Source: Paenibacillus aquistagni (lineage in GTDB: Bacteria; Bacillota; Bacilli; Paenibacillales; Paenibacillaceae). From it: a stretch of 64,000 bases of DNA. The position numbers and the translations under genes are program-made. The stretch lies in the NCBI RefSeq assembly GCF_900177815.1, contig NZ_FXAZ01000009.1:62001-126000 (forward strand), written 5' to 3'. The notes below the pieces were generated by a model. That model was given only the letters and a program-made list of their open reading frames with translations. It was not told the DNA's origin and made no database searches. The stretch's first letter is position 1. Every line of letters begins with the position of its first letter. Positions 50,913-60,307 of this stretch are shown here, piece by piece.

Positions 50913-51716
50913 TCACTTTACTTCAGAGCCATACACTTCAATTTGCGTTAGCGCAGGGAACGGCGACGGGTCAGCGGACTTGATTAAGTTTTTTAATGTC
51001 AGCGATTCTACCTGACGCGGCTTAAGCTTAATGACCTGCTTTGCATTCGTCTTCGTGAGCTGAATCGTCTCACAACCCCCATTGGAGAAGCAGACGGTTG
51101 CTTGCTCCCAATAATTATCGTGAGGGAAGTCTGCTCGCAGCGTAAGAGCGATGGCGTCAATTGCTACCGTACGGCCAAATTGCACGCTCATCTCAGCGTC
51201 ATCTTGTTGGTTAATGCCCCACGACTCAAATGGCCACGCCCCGTGACCTGCATTAAAACAATTGCCATCAATGGCATTGCGTGCGGCAAACACGGACTCG
51301 CCGCGTGTTTCCACATTCGCGATCGCATGCGGATAACAACTGTCATTCTCATGTTGGTCGAACGGATTAAGGGCTACATTTTTGTAACTGGAGATTTCCG
51401 CTGCAGTCGCTAGTCGCACGCTAAGCGCATGGATGTCGCCGCTGTATGATTTCGGATTATAGGAAATTTTCTTCTCTCCAAATGGAATCGTAAGCCGATA
51501 GCTGGTTGTCGCTAAATAGACGAACGTTTCCGGCATCGTATCGTCAAGCTGCAGCATCAAATATTGGCGGGGATGCTCACTCTTGACAACAATTTGGTCA
51601 CCCTCTTGATAGGCCTGACGATAGACAAGCTGGGCTTGCCCCTGATCAGCAGCGGCTGCCAATACAGCATGATTCGCATCGTGAATTTCAATTGTAAGCT
51701 GAGTTAATGATGTCAT
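50913..51716 (-). CDS. Discoidin (F5/8 type C)-like carbohydrate-binding protein, cytosolic
   Basis: A 267-residue protein. The N-terminal 100 residues form an Ig-like beta region (LTQLTIEIHDANHAVLAAAADQGQAQLVYRQAYQEGD); the C-terminal part (about 110-265) has the discoidin/CBM32 pattern (YKNVALNPFDQ, FAARNAIDGNCFNAGHGAWPFESWGINQQDDAEMSVQFGRTVAIDAIALTLRADFPHDNYWEQA). There is no signal peptide, unusual for a carbohydrate-binding module. It follows the response regulator by 36 bases and ends the operon. Possibly an intracellular ligand-binding protein or a cryptic enzyme. Confidence 0.72.
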   Translation of the reverse strand: MTSLTQLTIEIHDANHAVLAAAADQGQAQLVYRQAYQEGDQIVVKSEHPRQYLMLQLDDTMPETFVYLATTSYRLTIPFGEKKISYNPKSYSGDIHALSVRLATAAEISSYKNVALNPFDQHENDSCYPHAIANVETRGESVFAARNAIDGNCFNAGHGAWPFESWGINQQDDAEMSVQFGRTVAIDAIALTLRADFPHDNYWEQATVCFSNGGCETIQLTKTNAKQVIKLKPRQVESLTLKNLIKSADPSPFPALTQIEVYGSEVK

Positions 51717-51752
51717 CTATTATCATCTCTTTCCTCTTTTTTGGTAAATGAA

Positions 51753-53354
51753 TTACGAGTATTTATTCTTGTATTCACTTGGTGTTACGCCCATGTATTT
51801 CTTGAATACTTTAGAGAAATAGGTACGGTCTGAGTAGCCTAGTGCCAATGCGATCTGCTCTAGGGTCTGTCCTGATGTTTTCAGCTTCTGCGAAGCAATG
51901 TTGACTTTATACTGATGCACATAATCTGTGAAATTACTGCCCGTCATACGTTTAAAATAGCGAGAGAAGTAACTAGGATTCAAATACAAATAGTTCGCAA
52001 TATCAATGGATGTCACACTATCTGCTAAATGCTGCTCGATAAAACATTGGATTTGCTGCAGCTTTGGTTCATTATTACCAGCTAATGAATCACGTCTTTG
52101 TTTATCCTGTTTACCGTTAAGCAAGGCTATTGCTGTCAACAGACGTTCAGCCAGCTTAAGCACATCAGCTAAAGTCCGTGCCTGCTCCATATAATCATAG
52201 ATCGCCTCGGCTTCATCGATTCGAATAGAAGCGGCAATTGCCAGTTCGCGCAAGCAAACTTGCAGCTCATGCATCAATACATGAGGCTCCACTGGTCTCT
52301 CTCGGAAGCTGCGCTCCATATTCGCTAGAACATGCTGAATGCCATCCACATCATGTCTATCTAGTGCCTGCCTTAATTCAAGCTTATAATGATCCAGCTC
52401 CCCTTCAAGCAAGGGCTGCCATGTTGGTCTCATCCCCTGCTGCCGGTCATCAATCACCATCGACTCCCCAACATAAAACTCATATTTATGGCGCAGCAAG
52501 GAGTGATAACACGCACTAAGCTGCTTAAGCTGCAGCTTATCTGTAATCGTAACGCTTACAACATTCAGCCTCATAAATTTAGCTACTCGCTCCTTCAAGG
52601 TGAGCAGATAGCTGTTAAAGTTCAACACATTATTATCAGCCAGATTAACGTTGTAGTTGTATACAATCACAAGGTGCTGCTCCCGTAAAAATGGCGTAAT
52701 CCCTTCGTACGTTTTGGCCAGCTCTTCCGCAATATTGTGGATGGCATAGTAAATTAACGATAACGATTGCTGAAGGTAATGTTCATCGTAGCTCGCATAC
52801 TGTACATGCACATGACTGAGCATGAACCAAGGATGATTCCAATTCACGCCTATGCTAGAAGCATATTTGAGCATCTCGTCCACATTTGTCTCATCAAGCA
52901 CACGCTGTATTAATCCTTGCTTGAATAGCTGTTGATTGTAGCTAGAAGGTTGAACACTAACCGAGGATGATTGCTGTTGCAGCAAGCGCAGCGACTTAAG
53001 CAAACTTTGCTGAAGCTGCTCTGGTGTTAACTGATCTTTTATTAAATAATCGTCAGCTTGAAGTTTAAGCGCCTGTGTCGCATAATTGAAATCTTCATGA
53101 CAAGTTAAGAAGATGGCACGCAGTTCCGGTTTGATGCAAAGAAACTGTTTTACCAGCTCAATCCCATTCGTCTGCGGCAAGCCTATATCCGTTATGACGA
53201 TGTCTGGAGCAGTCTGTTGAAACAAGTGAACGGCTTTTACGCTGGAATACGTAGCAGCTACAATTTTCAACTGCAATTGTTCCCAATCAATCATCTGCTG
53301 CAATAATTTGAGCATAGGCACGTCATCATCAATAAGCATCACTTTGTATGTCAC
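51753..53354 (-). CDS. YesN-type response regulator (REC + AraC HTH)
   Basis: A 533-residue regulator. The REC domain (1-125) has phosphoacceptor Asp56 in DIVITDIGLP and Lys in LQADDYLIKDQL; a long middle region follows; the C-terminal AraC-type double HTH (about 430-530) ends SQKLKTSGQTLEQIALALGYSDRTYFSKVFKKYMGVTPSEYK. Pairs with the kinase encoded upstream (26-base overlap). Such pairs in Paenibacillus respond to extracellular oligosaccharides and activate nearby uptake and hydrolase genes. Confidence 0.94.
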   Translation of the reverse strand: MTYKVMLIDDDVPMLKLLQQMIDWEQLQLKIVAATYSSVKAVHLFQQTAPDIVITDIGLPQTNGIELVKQFLCIKPELRAIFLTCHEDFNYATQALKLQADDYLIKDQLTPEQLQQSLLKSLRLLQQQSSSVSVQPSSYNQQLFKQGLIQRVLDETNVDEMLKYASSIGVNWNHPWFMLSHVHVQYASYDEHYLQQSLSLIYYAIHNIAEELAKTYEGITPFLREQHLVIVYNYNVNLADNNVLNFNSYLLTLKERVAKFMRLNVVSVTITDKLQLKQLSACYHSLLRHKYEFYVGESMVIDDRQQGMRPTWQPLLEGELDHYKLELRQALDRHDVDGIQHVLANMERSFRERPVEPHVLMHELQVCLRELAIAASIRIDEAEAIYDYMEQARTLADVLKLAERLLTAIALLNGKQDKQRRDSLAGNNEPKLQQIQCFIEQHLADSVTSIDIANYLYLNPSYFSRYFKRMTGSNFTDYVHQYKVNIASQKLKTSGQTLEQIALALGYSDRTYFSKVFKKYMGVTPSEYKNKYS

Positions 53355-55092
53355 TAGTCTCCACCCCGCCTGCTTTCACTGGAATCTGAATTTTTGCTGT
53401 TATGCCCCCATGAACGTTATGTGCAAATGAAAGCAAAGACTCTAACCCAAAAGATAGTTTCAAACGTTGAGCAACATTAATCAACCCTATTCGTTTATAA
53501 TCAGGATTAGGTTCATCACTGCAAGCCAGCATACTTTCATTCAGCAGCTGCAGCATGGACTCATCCATGCCTATTCCGTTGTCGGCAACCTCAATGATGA
53601 TGGCATCTATGTCTTGATAGGCTGAAATCCAGATTTGAGACTGCTGGCGCCTCGTATTATCGCCCTCCATGTCTTCATCAGCATCCATATCGACAAAACC
53701 ATGTACGATAGCATTTTCCACCAGCGGCTGCAGTAATAATTTTGGAAACTTAAGAGATTGAATGGGCGGCTCTACATCAACATGCAGTTGTACTCGAATA
53801 TCACTGCGCATTTGCATAATATCGACGTAATGGGCCAATAGCTCACATTCTTCTTGCATGGTTGAAGGTGTGTTGAATTTCATATAGGCGCGCAATAAAC
53901 TCATTAGTGAGTCGACCATGCCGCTATGCAGTCGATCATTCTGCAGCATTAAGCTGCACTTGATTGAATTAAGGGTATTCAATAGAAAGTGGGGACGAAT
54001 TTGCATAAACAACGCCTCTAGTTCCATTACCCGTGTCTGTTCCTGCTGCTGTCCCATCTCATAAATGGATTTCTGCAATTGATCCAGCATTTGATTAATC
54101 GTTGTGCTGACCGCAGCAAACTCATCTTGTCCCTTCACTTGCAGCCTCACATCAAGCTTGCCTTTGCCAAATTGTCTTGCAACCTGCTGCATATGCTCAA
54201 TGGGACGATGCAATCGTTTAGAGATCAGAAGGGCAAACAAAGAAAATAAAATAACAATGAGCAGGACTTCGAAAAGACTGATATAAACGGTCCTTGAAAA
54301 GATGCTTCGAAACGTGTTGTTGCTCATCTCATACACAAGCTTCCAACCGTTTTTGCTCAACACAACTTCCGAACGCATGCGATCGTCCAGCTTATTGGCG
54401 TCTGATGCAAGCAATTGGGCGGAGCCGGCAATTCGATCACCATGTTCATCCAAGAGCGCAACATCCCATGACTTAACCGATTGTAATGCATTTTCGAAAT
54501 AAGATTGTTCAATTCCGATCAGCAGCACAGCCGTATGTTCTTTACTGACACGATCGTAGATGACACGAGCGATATAATATTTACTCGCGCCTTCTTCTTC
54601 AAGCAGTCCTAACCACTGCAGCCGTTCTGGCTGTTCGAAATTGATTTTGCTATACAATTTAGGTAAATGGGGCAATAGTTGAGCCGGTTCATCTTCTCCT
54701 GAAGGGATAATAAACTGCTGGCGGTTAATTAAGTACATGTGCGTCTGCCTATTCAACGTTTTCGAATTGATAAGCGAAAATACAGCTCTGATTTGTGAGA
54801 AATTCTCATAATCAGCAAAACTATTTAACTGCTTCACATCAGCGAATTGACGCAAGGTCGTTTTGAAGCCTGCATCGTTTACAATAAAATGGGAGGCAAA
54901 CGTAGCATCATCGATTGTTTTGCTGAATTCTGCACCGATTACGTTCAACATGTTTTCGTTCGTTGCATGCAGCTTATCCAGCATCGATTCCTTAATTAAA
55001 TAGAACGACTGCACAGATACAGCTAACATCGGTACGATCATAAAGATCATGAAGGAAAGTAACATTCGTTTATAATAAGTTAAATGGAACAT
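53329..55092 (-). CDS. YesM-type sensor histidine kinase
   Basis: A 587-residue kinase with a membrane segment at about 10-32, an extracellular sensor region of about 245 residues, a second membrane segment near 275-297, a HAMP domain (KRLHRPIEHMQQVARQFGKGKLDVRL), a His_kinase motif LFMQIRPHFLLNTLNSIK (phospho-His in RPHFLLN) and an HATPase with NAIVHGF and DNGIGM. It phosphorylates the YesN-type regulator. The same operon carries the GH88 and DUF2264 genes upstream, so the signal is probably a glycan fragment or a binding-protein complex. Confidence 0.94.
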   Translation of the reverse strand: MFHLTYYKRMLLSFMIFMIVPMLAVSVQSFYLIKESMLDKLHATNENMLNVIGAEFSKTIDDATFASHFIVNDAGFKTTLRQFADVKQLNSFADYENFSQIRAVFSLINSKTLNRQTHMYLINRQQFIIPSGEDEPAQLLPHLPKLYSKINFEQPERLQWLGLLEEEGASKYYIARVIYDRVSKEHTAVLLIGIEQSYFENALQSVKSWDVALLDEHGDRIAGSAQLLASDANKLDDRMRSEVVLSKNGWKLVYEMSNNTFRSIFSRTVYISLFEVLLIVILFSLFALLISKRLHRPIEHMQQVARQFGKGKLDVRLQVKGQDEFAAVSTTINQMLDQLQKSIYEMGQQQEQTRVMELEALFMQIRPHFLLNTLNSIKCSLMLQNDRLHSGMVDSLMSLLRAYMKFNTPSTMQEECELLAHYVDIMQMRSDIRVQLHVDVEPPIQSLKFPKLLLQPLVENAIVHGFVDMDADEDMEGDNTRRQQSQIWISAYQDIDAIIIEVADNGIGMDESMLQLLNESMLACSDEPNPDYKRIGLINVAQRLKLSFGLESLLSFAHNVHGGITAKIQIPVKAGGVETSDIQSDAY

Positions 55093-55151
55093 GAGGTTAA
55101 CGTCACTTCCCTTCCTTCGTCATCCGTTACGGTTCATGCCACTTGATCTTC

Positions 55152-56345
55152 CTATTTCAATTTACGCTCATACCAATAGCCAGGAATATCCCGGGCAAGG
55201 CGCATGAGCGCTTCCAAGTAGTAATAATCGCCCCAAATCATATAATCATCAGGGGACAAACCACCATGGACGTAATACGAACCGTGCTTAAGCAAGCCTT
55301 CCGCTGCATCGTCGCCAATCGTAGCATAGTGGTTAATCAACGACTCCATACTGGCTGCGAGCATCTTCTCGAAGTAAGGACGATCAGGATCGGCAGCATC
55401 CAAATGTGGGATAAGCTCCGCCAATCCGGCGGCTACAATCGCTGAAGCGGAACTATCGCGATACGTATCAGCCGTAACAGGCGCATTGAAATCCCAATAC
55501 GCAACACTGTCCTCAGGCAAATGCTCAAGGAAATAACGCGCCATACGCTTCGAAGTATCCAAAAATGCCGCATTTCCCGTATAACGATAGGAAAGCGCAA
55601 AACCGTATACGCCCCAAGCTTGTCCCCGCGTCCACGTCGAACCGTTGCTGTAGCCCTGATGGGTGGCGCCGCCGATGGGAACGCCCGTCTTGCTATCAAA
55701 GAAGAAAGTATGATACGAGCTATCATCGCCTCTAACAAGATAGCGCCGTGTTTTCTCTGCTTGGATCTCTGCAATTTCACGATACTTTGGATCACCAGTC
55801 TGCTCACTTGCCCAATACAACAATGGCAGATTCAGCAAGCAATCGATAATGATACGACCCGCCTCTTGCTCGTTATCTTGCGCTCCCCAAGCTTGAATAT
55901 AACCGCTGCCATCGCTTGTGCTGCGCCAACGTTTTACGAGATGATCAGCTGCAGCCAATGTCAGCTCACGAGCGCGCTCATCGCCTGTTATGATCCACTG
56001 CGCTTTGGAAGACAAGCTGTATAAGAATCCAATATCATGATGATCCAAGACAACTTTTTGCTCAAAGCGCTTCTGAAAACGATCCACCGTAGCTTCCGCA
56101 GCCTGCCGATAGCGCTCATCGTGTGAATACTCATAGCATAGCCACAATATTCCTGACCAGAAGCCATTTGTCCAATCGTCATTATTATTCAATTGATATT
56201 TTCCATTAAGGCTAACATGCGGGAACTGAGCTCCAAACTTCTCGATATTCATTAGCGTTTTTGCTAAAATGTCTTCAATTGCTTGCGTGTAAAGTTGATT
56301 GGCTTGCATGGCCGTTGTTTGCATCCCCTCTGTAGACATCTGCAT
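55152..56345 (-). CDS. GH88 unsaturated glucuronyl hydrolase
   Basis: About 397 residues from MQMSTEGMQTT, chosen because AGAGGA is 6 bases upstream. The sequence follows closely what I recall of Bacillus sp. GL1 UGL: VVLDHHDIGFLYSLSSKAQWI (catalytic Asp region), GRIIIDCLLNLPLLYWA (second Asp), RGDDSSYHTFFFDSKTG, GSTWTRGQAWGVYGFALSYRYTG and SPDDYMIWGDYYYLEALMRL. It releases 4,5-unsaturated glucuronate from lyase-generated disaccharides (glycosaminoglycan, gellan or xanthan types). No signal peptide. Product enters the KduI/KduD route encoded nearby. Confidence 0.93.
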   Translation of the reverse strand: MQMSTEGMQTTAMQANQLYTQAIEDILAKTLMNIEKFGAQFPHVSLNGKYQLNNNDDWTNGFWSGILWLCYEYSHDERYRQAAEATVDRFQKRFEQKVVLDHHDIGFLYSLSSKAQWIITGDERARELTLAAADHLVKRWRSTSDGSGYIQAWGAQDNEQEAGRIIIDCLLNLPLLYWASEQTGDPKYREIAEIQAEKTRRYLVRGDDSSYHTFFFDSKTGVPIGGATHQGYSNGSTWTRGQAWGVYGFALSYRYTGNAAFLDTSKRMARYFLEHLPEDSVAYWDFNAPVTADTYRDSSASAIVAAGLAELIPHLDAADPDRPYFEKMLAASMESLINHYATIGDDAAEGLLKHGSYYVHGGLSPDDYMIWGDYYYLEALMRLARDIPGYWYERKLK

Positions 56346-56385
56346 TTCAGTCCTCTCTGTCGAAAAATACTCTACGCTAACTATA

Positions 56386-56399
56386 TGATAGCGCATACA
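56386..56399 (-). promoter_or_regulatory. Candidate catabolite-responsive element (cre)
   Basis: On the minus strand TGTATGCGCTATCA, one mismatch from the WTGNAANCGNWNNCWW cre pattern, about 40 bases upstream of the GH88 start. Weak because unsupported by a second copy. Confidence 0.35.
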
Positions 56400-56471
56400 T
56401 TTCATATAATGTAGCGTTTATTTTATGGTTGCGTGAACAATTTTTACTTTTTGAGTTGATTCGCGTTCCTC

Positions 56472-58286
56472 TTATTTCACTTTCACCGTTGTCGTTTGCC
56501 CGTTATAGTGCACGATGACGCCTTCTTCTGTCAGCTTCACCTCAGGCAGCTGCGACTCGCAGCCAGTAGGAATTCCAGCCATCACGCTTACTAATACATG
56601 TGTGCCTGGCTGAAGCTCAGCACGCAGTGCAGGCATCAACGTGCGCTCAAAGAATAGATTGGTATTAGGCTCGACGCGAATCATCTCTGCTTGTGTGAAT
56701 CCTGTAACCGCCTTGGCGATGGTGCTGCCTACAGGCGACTGGTAACTTGCCAAGCTTGTCTCGACTACAGCTGTGTCGCCACTGCTAACCGTGTGGAATG
56801 GCGCTGAGAAACTGGCATCATAGGCAATGAGGGAGCGGCTCGTTTCCAGCTCATGAATGCGTACATGGCTGTCGCCACAAGGAACAATCGTACTGCGAAT
56901 CATAACGCCAACTTGCGGCTGCCAGTTATGCACAAGCCGATCCTCATGCAGCTCATAGCTCGTATCGAGCGGCTTATCACGAAAATGCACGCCATCTTCA
57001 CTAACCGCAAGCACACTATCGAAGGCACCTTCGTAGTAGTAATAATTACTGCGCGGCACACTAAAGCCAAATACCGTCGAATAGGCAAATTTAGAGTACT
57101 TGGCGCAAGCATGGTTCTGATAACCGATAAATTGACCTACCGGATACATAAGCACATGTCGCGAATGATGCGTATGCTCAATCATCGCCTTCATGCTCGG
57201 CAGCGACAGTCGACCCGGCGACACCTTCTGCTCAACTTCCTCTGCCTGCCAATAAGGATGGTCATCTGAAACTGCAAGCAATAAGAAGCTTTTGAACGCC
57301 CAATACGGGGAACCCGCACCGTTATATCCCTCGCCCATCACCAAGTTCTGATAATGATAGCCTACGCTCAGCACGCCATCTGCCGTAAAAATAGGATGGT
57401 TCATCCAGCTTCGCATGTTGCGCGCATACAAGCCTTTAATGACGCCCCATGGCAGCGCCTCAACATCGGCCAGCACAAGCGCGCTCCAGAAGCTTGCTTG
57501 CGCGAAGCGATACGCTAGACTGCGGCCAAAAGGAATCGCCTCTCCCTTGCTATCAAACCAATACTGATAGCTCTGCGCAAAAAGGATCGCCCGCTCTTTC
57601 AACCTAGCTGCCCGCTCCGGATCTTCATCCGCCATGAATCTAACGTAGATTAAGCTATAGTAATGAAACGCCCATGGGATGTAATAATCAAACTGCTGAT
57701 CTACACCGTCGAAATACCAGCCATCGCCAACATAACACGACTCAATCAGAGCAAAATCTTCTTCGATCTTCTCCTGCGAGTACTTCATTCCAAGCCGCTT
57801 CAGTGCCACATTCACTAAGATGCGAAAGAAGTGCCAGTTATTCGGTGCCAAGCGGCGCTCATTAATTTGCCATAACCAGTCTGCCAACTGCTGCTGTTCC
57901 ATCTCGGATAGAATATTCCACGTCTTGTCCGGTGCAAGCAGCAGTGTAGTCGCGATAGATGCCATCTCGACCAGCAGCTGATCGCCATCCATCATCTTGC
58001 CGTAATAATGCTCGCTGTGCGGGTTGCAGCCCGCCGCTAGTCCACGCATCCATTGATGCTGCAGCTGTTCATCTTCATAATGAACAAGGTAAGGTCCCAA
58101 GCCCCACAGTATTCGCAAGAATCCTTCGGCATCTCTGCGATTTTCAGTATAGACCGTGCCGTGGCTTCCTAGCGCTAAGTGTCCAGGCTGTTCTGCTGCC
58201 CGCGACCTTAGAGGCTGCACTAACGTCAACAGGGCTTCCGCTATATCATCACGATGATTCCACTGCATGCTACGTATTTTCTCCAT
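56472..58286 (-). CDS. DUF2264 family protein
   Basis: A protein of about 604 residues starting MEKIRSMQWNHRDDIAEALL. The family pattern is clear: PGHLALGSHGTVYTENRRDAEGFLRILWGLGPYL near the start, WLWQINERRLAPNNWHFFRILVNVALKRLG in the helical (alpha/alpha toroid) domain, and a C-terminal beta domain. DUF2264 members are recurrent in glycan loci next to GH88/GH105 and may be hydrolases or lyases; no activity can be assigned from sequence alone. Likely first gene of the unit that includes GH88 and the two-component system. Confidence 0.9.
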   Translation of the reverse strand: MEKIRSMQWNHRDDIAEALLTLVQPLRSRAAEQPGHLALGSHGTVYTENRRDAEGFLRILWGLGPYLVHYEDEQLQHQWMRGLAAGCNPHSEHYYGKMMDGDQLLVEMASIATTLLLAPDKTWNILSEMEQQQLADWLWQINERRLAPNNWHFFRILVNVALKRLGMKYSQEKIEEDFALIESCYVGDGWYFDGVDQQFDYYIPWAFHYYSLIYVRFMADEDPERAARLKERAILFAQSYQYWFDSKGEAIPFGRSLAYRFAQASFWSALVLADVEALPWGVIKGLYARNMRSWMNHPIFTADGVLSVGYHYQNLVMGEGYNGAGSPYWAFKSFLLLAVSDDHPYWQAEEVEQKVSPGRLSLPSMKAMIEHTHHSRHVLMYPVGQFIGYQNHACAKYSKFAYSTVFGFSVPRSNYYYYEGAFDSVLAVSEDGVHFRDKPLDTSYELHEDRLVHNWQPQVGVMIRSTIVPCGDSHVRIHELETSRSLIAYDASFSAPFHTVSSGDTAVVETSLASYQSPVGSTIAKAVTGFTQAEMIRVEPNTNLFFERTLMPALRAELQPGTHVLVSVMAGIPTGCESQLPEVKLTEEGVIVHYNGQTTTVKVK

Positions 58287-58368
58287 CACGATTATTCACG
58301 CTTCCTTCAACAGTTTTCACAGCACAACAACCCTTATCACTCACATCGTACACTCAAATAACGTACAA

Positions 58369-58398
58369 AGACTAACAGCAGCATACTTCTGTTAGTCT
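58369..58398 (-). terminator. Terminator after the SDR gene
   Basis: AGACTAACAG (58369-58378) pairs with CTGTTAGTCT (58389-58398); on the minus strand TTTGTACG follows. It separates kduI-SDR from the DUF2264 unit. Confidence 0.8.
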
Positions 58399-58423
58399 CT
58401 ATATATTAATCTACTATTCGAAA

Positions 58424-59236
58424 TTAAGGCTGCTTCCCAATATAAGCAAGAATGCCTCCGTCAACATATAAAATGTGCCCATTGACAAAGTCACTAGCAG
58501 GTGAAGCCAAGAATACGGCAGGACCTGCCAAATCCTCTGTATCGCCCCAACGCTCTGCAGGCGTCTTCGCAATAATAAAGGAATCAAACGGATGACGGCT
58601 GCCATCAGCTTGAAGTTCACGCAGCGGCGCTGTTTGCGGCGTCGCAATGTAGCCTGGCCCGATACCATTACATTGGATGTTATATTTGCCATACTCAGAA
58701 GCGATATTGCGGGTCAGCATCTTAAGACCGCCTTTGGCAGCAGCATAAGCAGACACGGTCTCCCGTCCTAGTTCACTCATCATCGAGCAAATATTAATAA
58801 TTTTTCCGCCGCCTTTTTTCATCATGCCTGGAATAACCGCTTTGGAAACAATAAATGGCCCGTTCAAGTCAATATCAATCACTTCACGGAACTCCTCCGC
58901 ACTCATTTCGATCATTGGAATCCGCTTAATAATGCCAGCATTGTTGACTAGAATATCAATAACTCCGACTTCCGCTTCAATCTGCTCTACCATCGCTTGG
59001 ACACCTGGCTCGTCGGTCACGTCGCATACATATCCATGTGCCTCAATGCCCATTTCTTTATAAGCCGCTATGCCGCGCTCTACACCTTCTGGCTTGCGGT
59101 CATTAAATACAATGGTTGCGCCCGCACGCGCCATAGCGCTTGCCAATTCAAATCCGATCCCGTACACGGCACCTGTAACGAGAGCTACCTTGCCATCAAG
59201 GCGAAATCGATCTACCGAAAATGGTGTCATCTTCAT
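58424..59236 (-). CDS. SDR-family dehydrogenase (KduD / gluconate 5-dehydrogenase type)
   Basis: A 270-residue short-chain dehydrogenase. Cofactor motif VTGAVYGIG at about 21-29, NNAG near 98, and the catalytic Ser-Tyr-Lys in SMMSELGRETVSAYAAAKGG. Next to KduI, the likely reaction is reduction of 3-deoxy-D-glycero-2,5-hexodiulosonate to 2-keto-3-deoxygluconate with NAD(P)H; the sequence is also close to gluconate 5-dehydrogenases, which are hard to separate by eye. GAGGGG precedes the ATG. It follows kduI by 31 bases and ends at a terminator. Confidence 0.9.
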   Translation of the reverse strand: MKMTPFSVDRFRLDGKVALVTGAVYGIGFELASAMARAGATIVFNDRKPEGVERGIAAYKEMGIEAHGYVCDVTDEPGVQAMVEQIEAEVGVIDILVNNAGIIKRIPMIEMSAEEFREVIDIDLNGPFIVSKAVIPGMMKKGGGKIINICSMMSELGRETVSAYAAAKGGLKMLTRNIASEYGKYNIQCNGIGPGYIATPQTAPLRELQADGSRHPFDSFIIAKTPAERWGDTEDLAGPAVFLASPASDFVNGHILYVDGGILAYIGKQP

Positions 59237-59267
59237 ATTCCCCTCTCTATATACCCAATTTATTTAT

Positions 59268-60107
59268 CTACTTTAGATCGTCCATATCGACCATATCCAT
59301 ATCCGTGTACGTGATATTCTCGCCGCACATAGCCCAGATAAACGTATAATTGCTCGTGCCGACACCGGTGTGGATCGACCAGCTTGGACTGATAATCGCT
59401 TGCTCATTGCCGACAACAAGATGCTTCGTTTCATCCGGTTTGCCCATGAAGTGAAATGCTTTGTTGTTGCCTTCCAAATCGAAATAAACATATGCTTCCA
59501 TGCGCCGTTCATGCGTGTGGCACGGCATCGTGTTCCAAGCGCTGCCTTCTTCTAAGTGCGTATAGCCCATTTGCAGCTGGCAGGACTGACACACATTCGG
59601 ATGAACATACTGATAAATTTTGCGCTTATTCAGAGTGTTATCAGCGCCTGTCTCCATTGGCTTAATGTTATCAATGGAAATACGCACATTTGGATATTTG
59701 TGATGAGCTGGGCTTGAAGCAATATAAAATTTCGCTGGATGATTAGCATCTGCACTAGCAAACAGCACTTCTTTTGTCTCTTTTCCGATATAGTAGCCAT
59801 CCTGATTGTTCATCGCTTCACGTACACCATCAATCGTAATAAACCCAGGACCACCGATATTAATGACACCTAATTCACGACGCTCCAGAAAGTACTCCAC
59901 GCCCAAATCTTTATTAAGCTTAATCTCCAACGGCTCATTCGCAGGTGTTACGCCACCAAAAATCAAACGGTCATTATGCGAGTAAGTCAAACGAATTTCA
60001 CCGGGAACAAACACCTGCTCCACTAAAAACTCCTTACGCAATTCTTCTGTTGTCATACGTGCGATCGATTCTGGCGCATACGCGTAGCGTGTCTCCATAG
60101 TTTGCAT
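59268..60107 (-). CDS. kduI: 5-keto-4-deoxyuronate isomerase (4-deoxy-L-threo-5-hexosulose-uronate ketol-isomerase)
   Basis: A 279-residue cupin isomerase. Zinc ligands are visible in TMPCHTHERRMEAYVYF (two His and Glu) and SWSIHTGVGTSNYTFIW (His). It isomerises the open-chain form of unsaturated uronate made by the GH88 enzyme, and the product goes to the SDR encoded next. Length and order (kduI then kduD-like) are typical of pectin and glycosaminoglycan loci. GGGAGG precedes the start. Confidence 0.96.
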   Translation of the reverse strand: MQTMETRYAYAPESIARMTTEELRKEFLVEQVFVPGEIRLTYSHNDRLIFGGVTPANEPLEIKLNKDLGVEYFLERRELGVINIGGPGFITIDGVREAMNNQDGYYIGKETKEVLFASADANHPAKFYIASSPAHHKYPNVRISIDNIKPMETGADNTLNKRKIYQYVHPNVCQSCQLQMGYTHLEEGSAWNTMPCHTHERRMEAYVYFDLEGNNKAFHFMGKPDETKHLVVGNEQAIISPSWSIHTGVGTSNYTFIWAMCGENITYTDMDMVDMDDLK

Positions 60108-60307
60108 TTCTACTCGTTCCTCCCGATATCATAGACTTGAATCATCACAATGAACATTGCGATTATTCGATATTGAACCTACAACCATCATAGTGAATAC
60201 ACCCAGCATTAGTAAGTTAATAATTTTGCTCGAATGTGTACAATTTTGACTTTATTGCCTTTCTTACTTTTTTATTTCCTTGCCATGCATACATACTCAA
60301 GCGGAAC

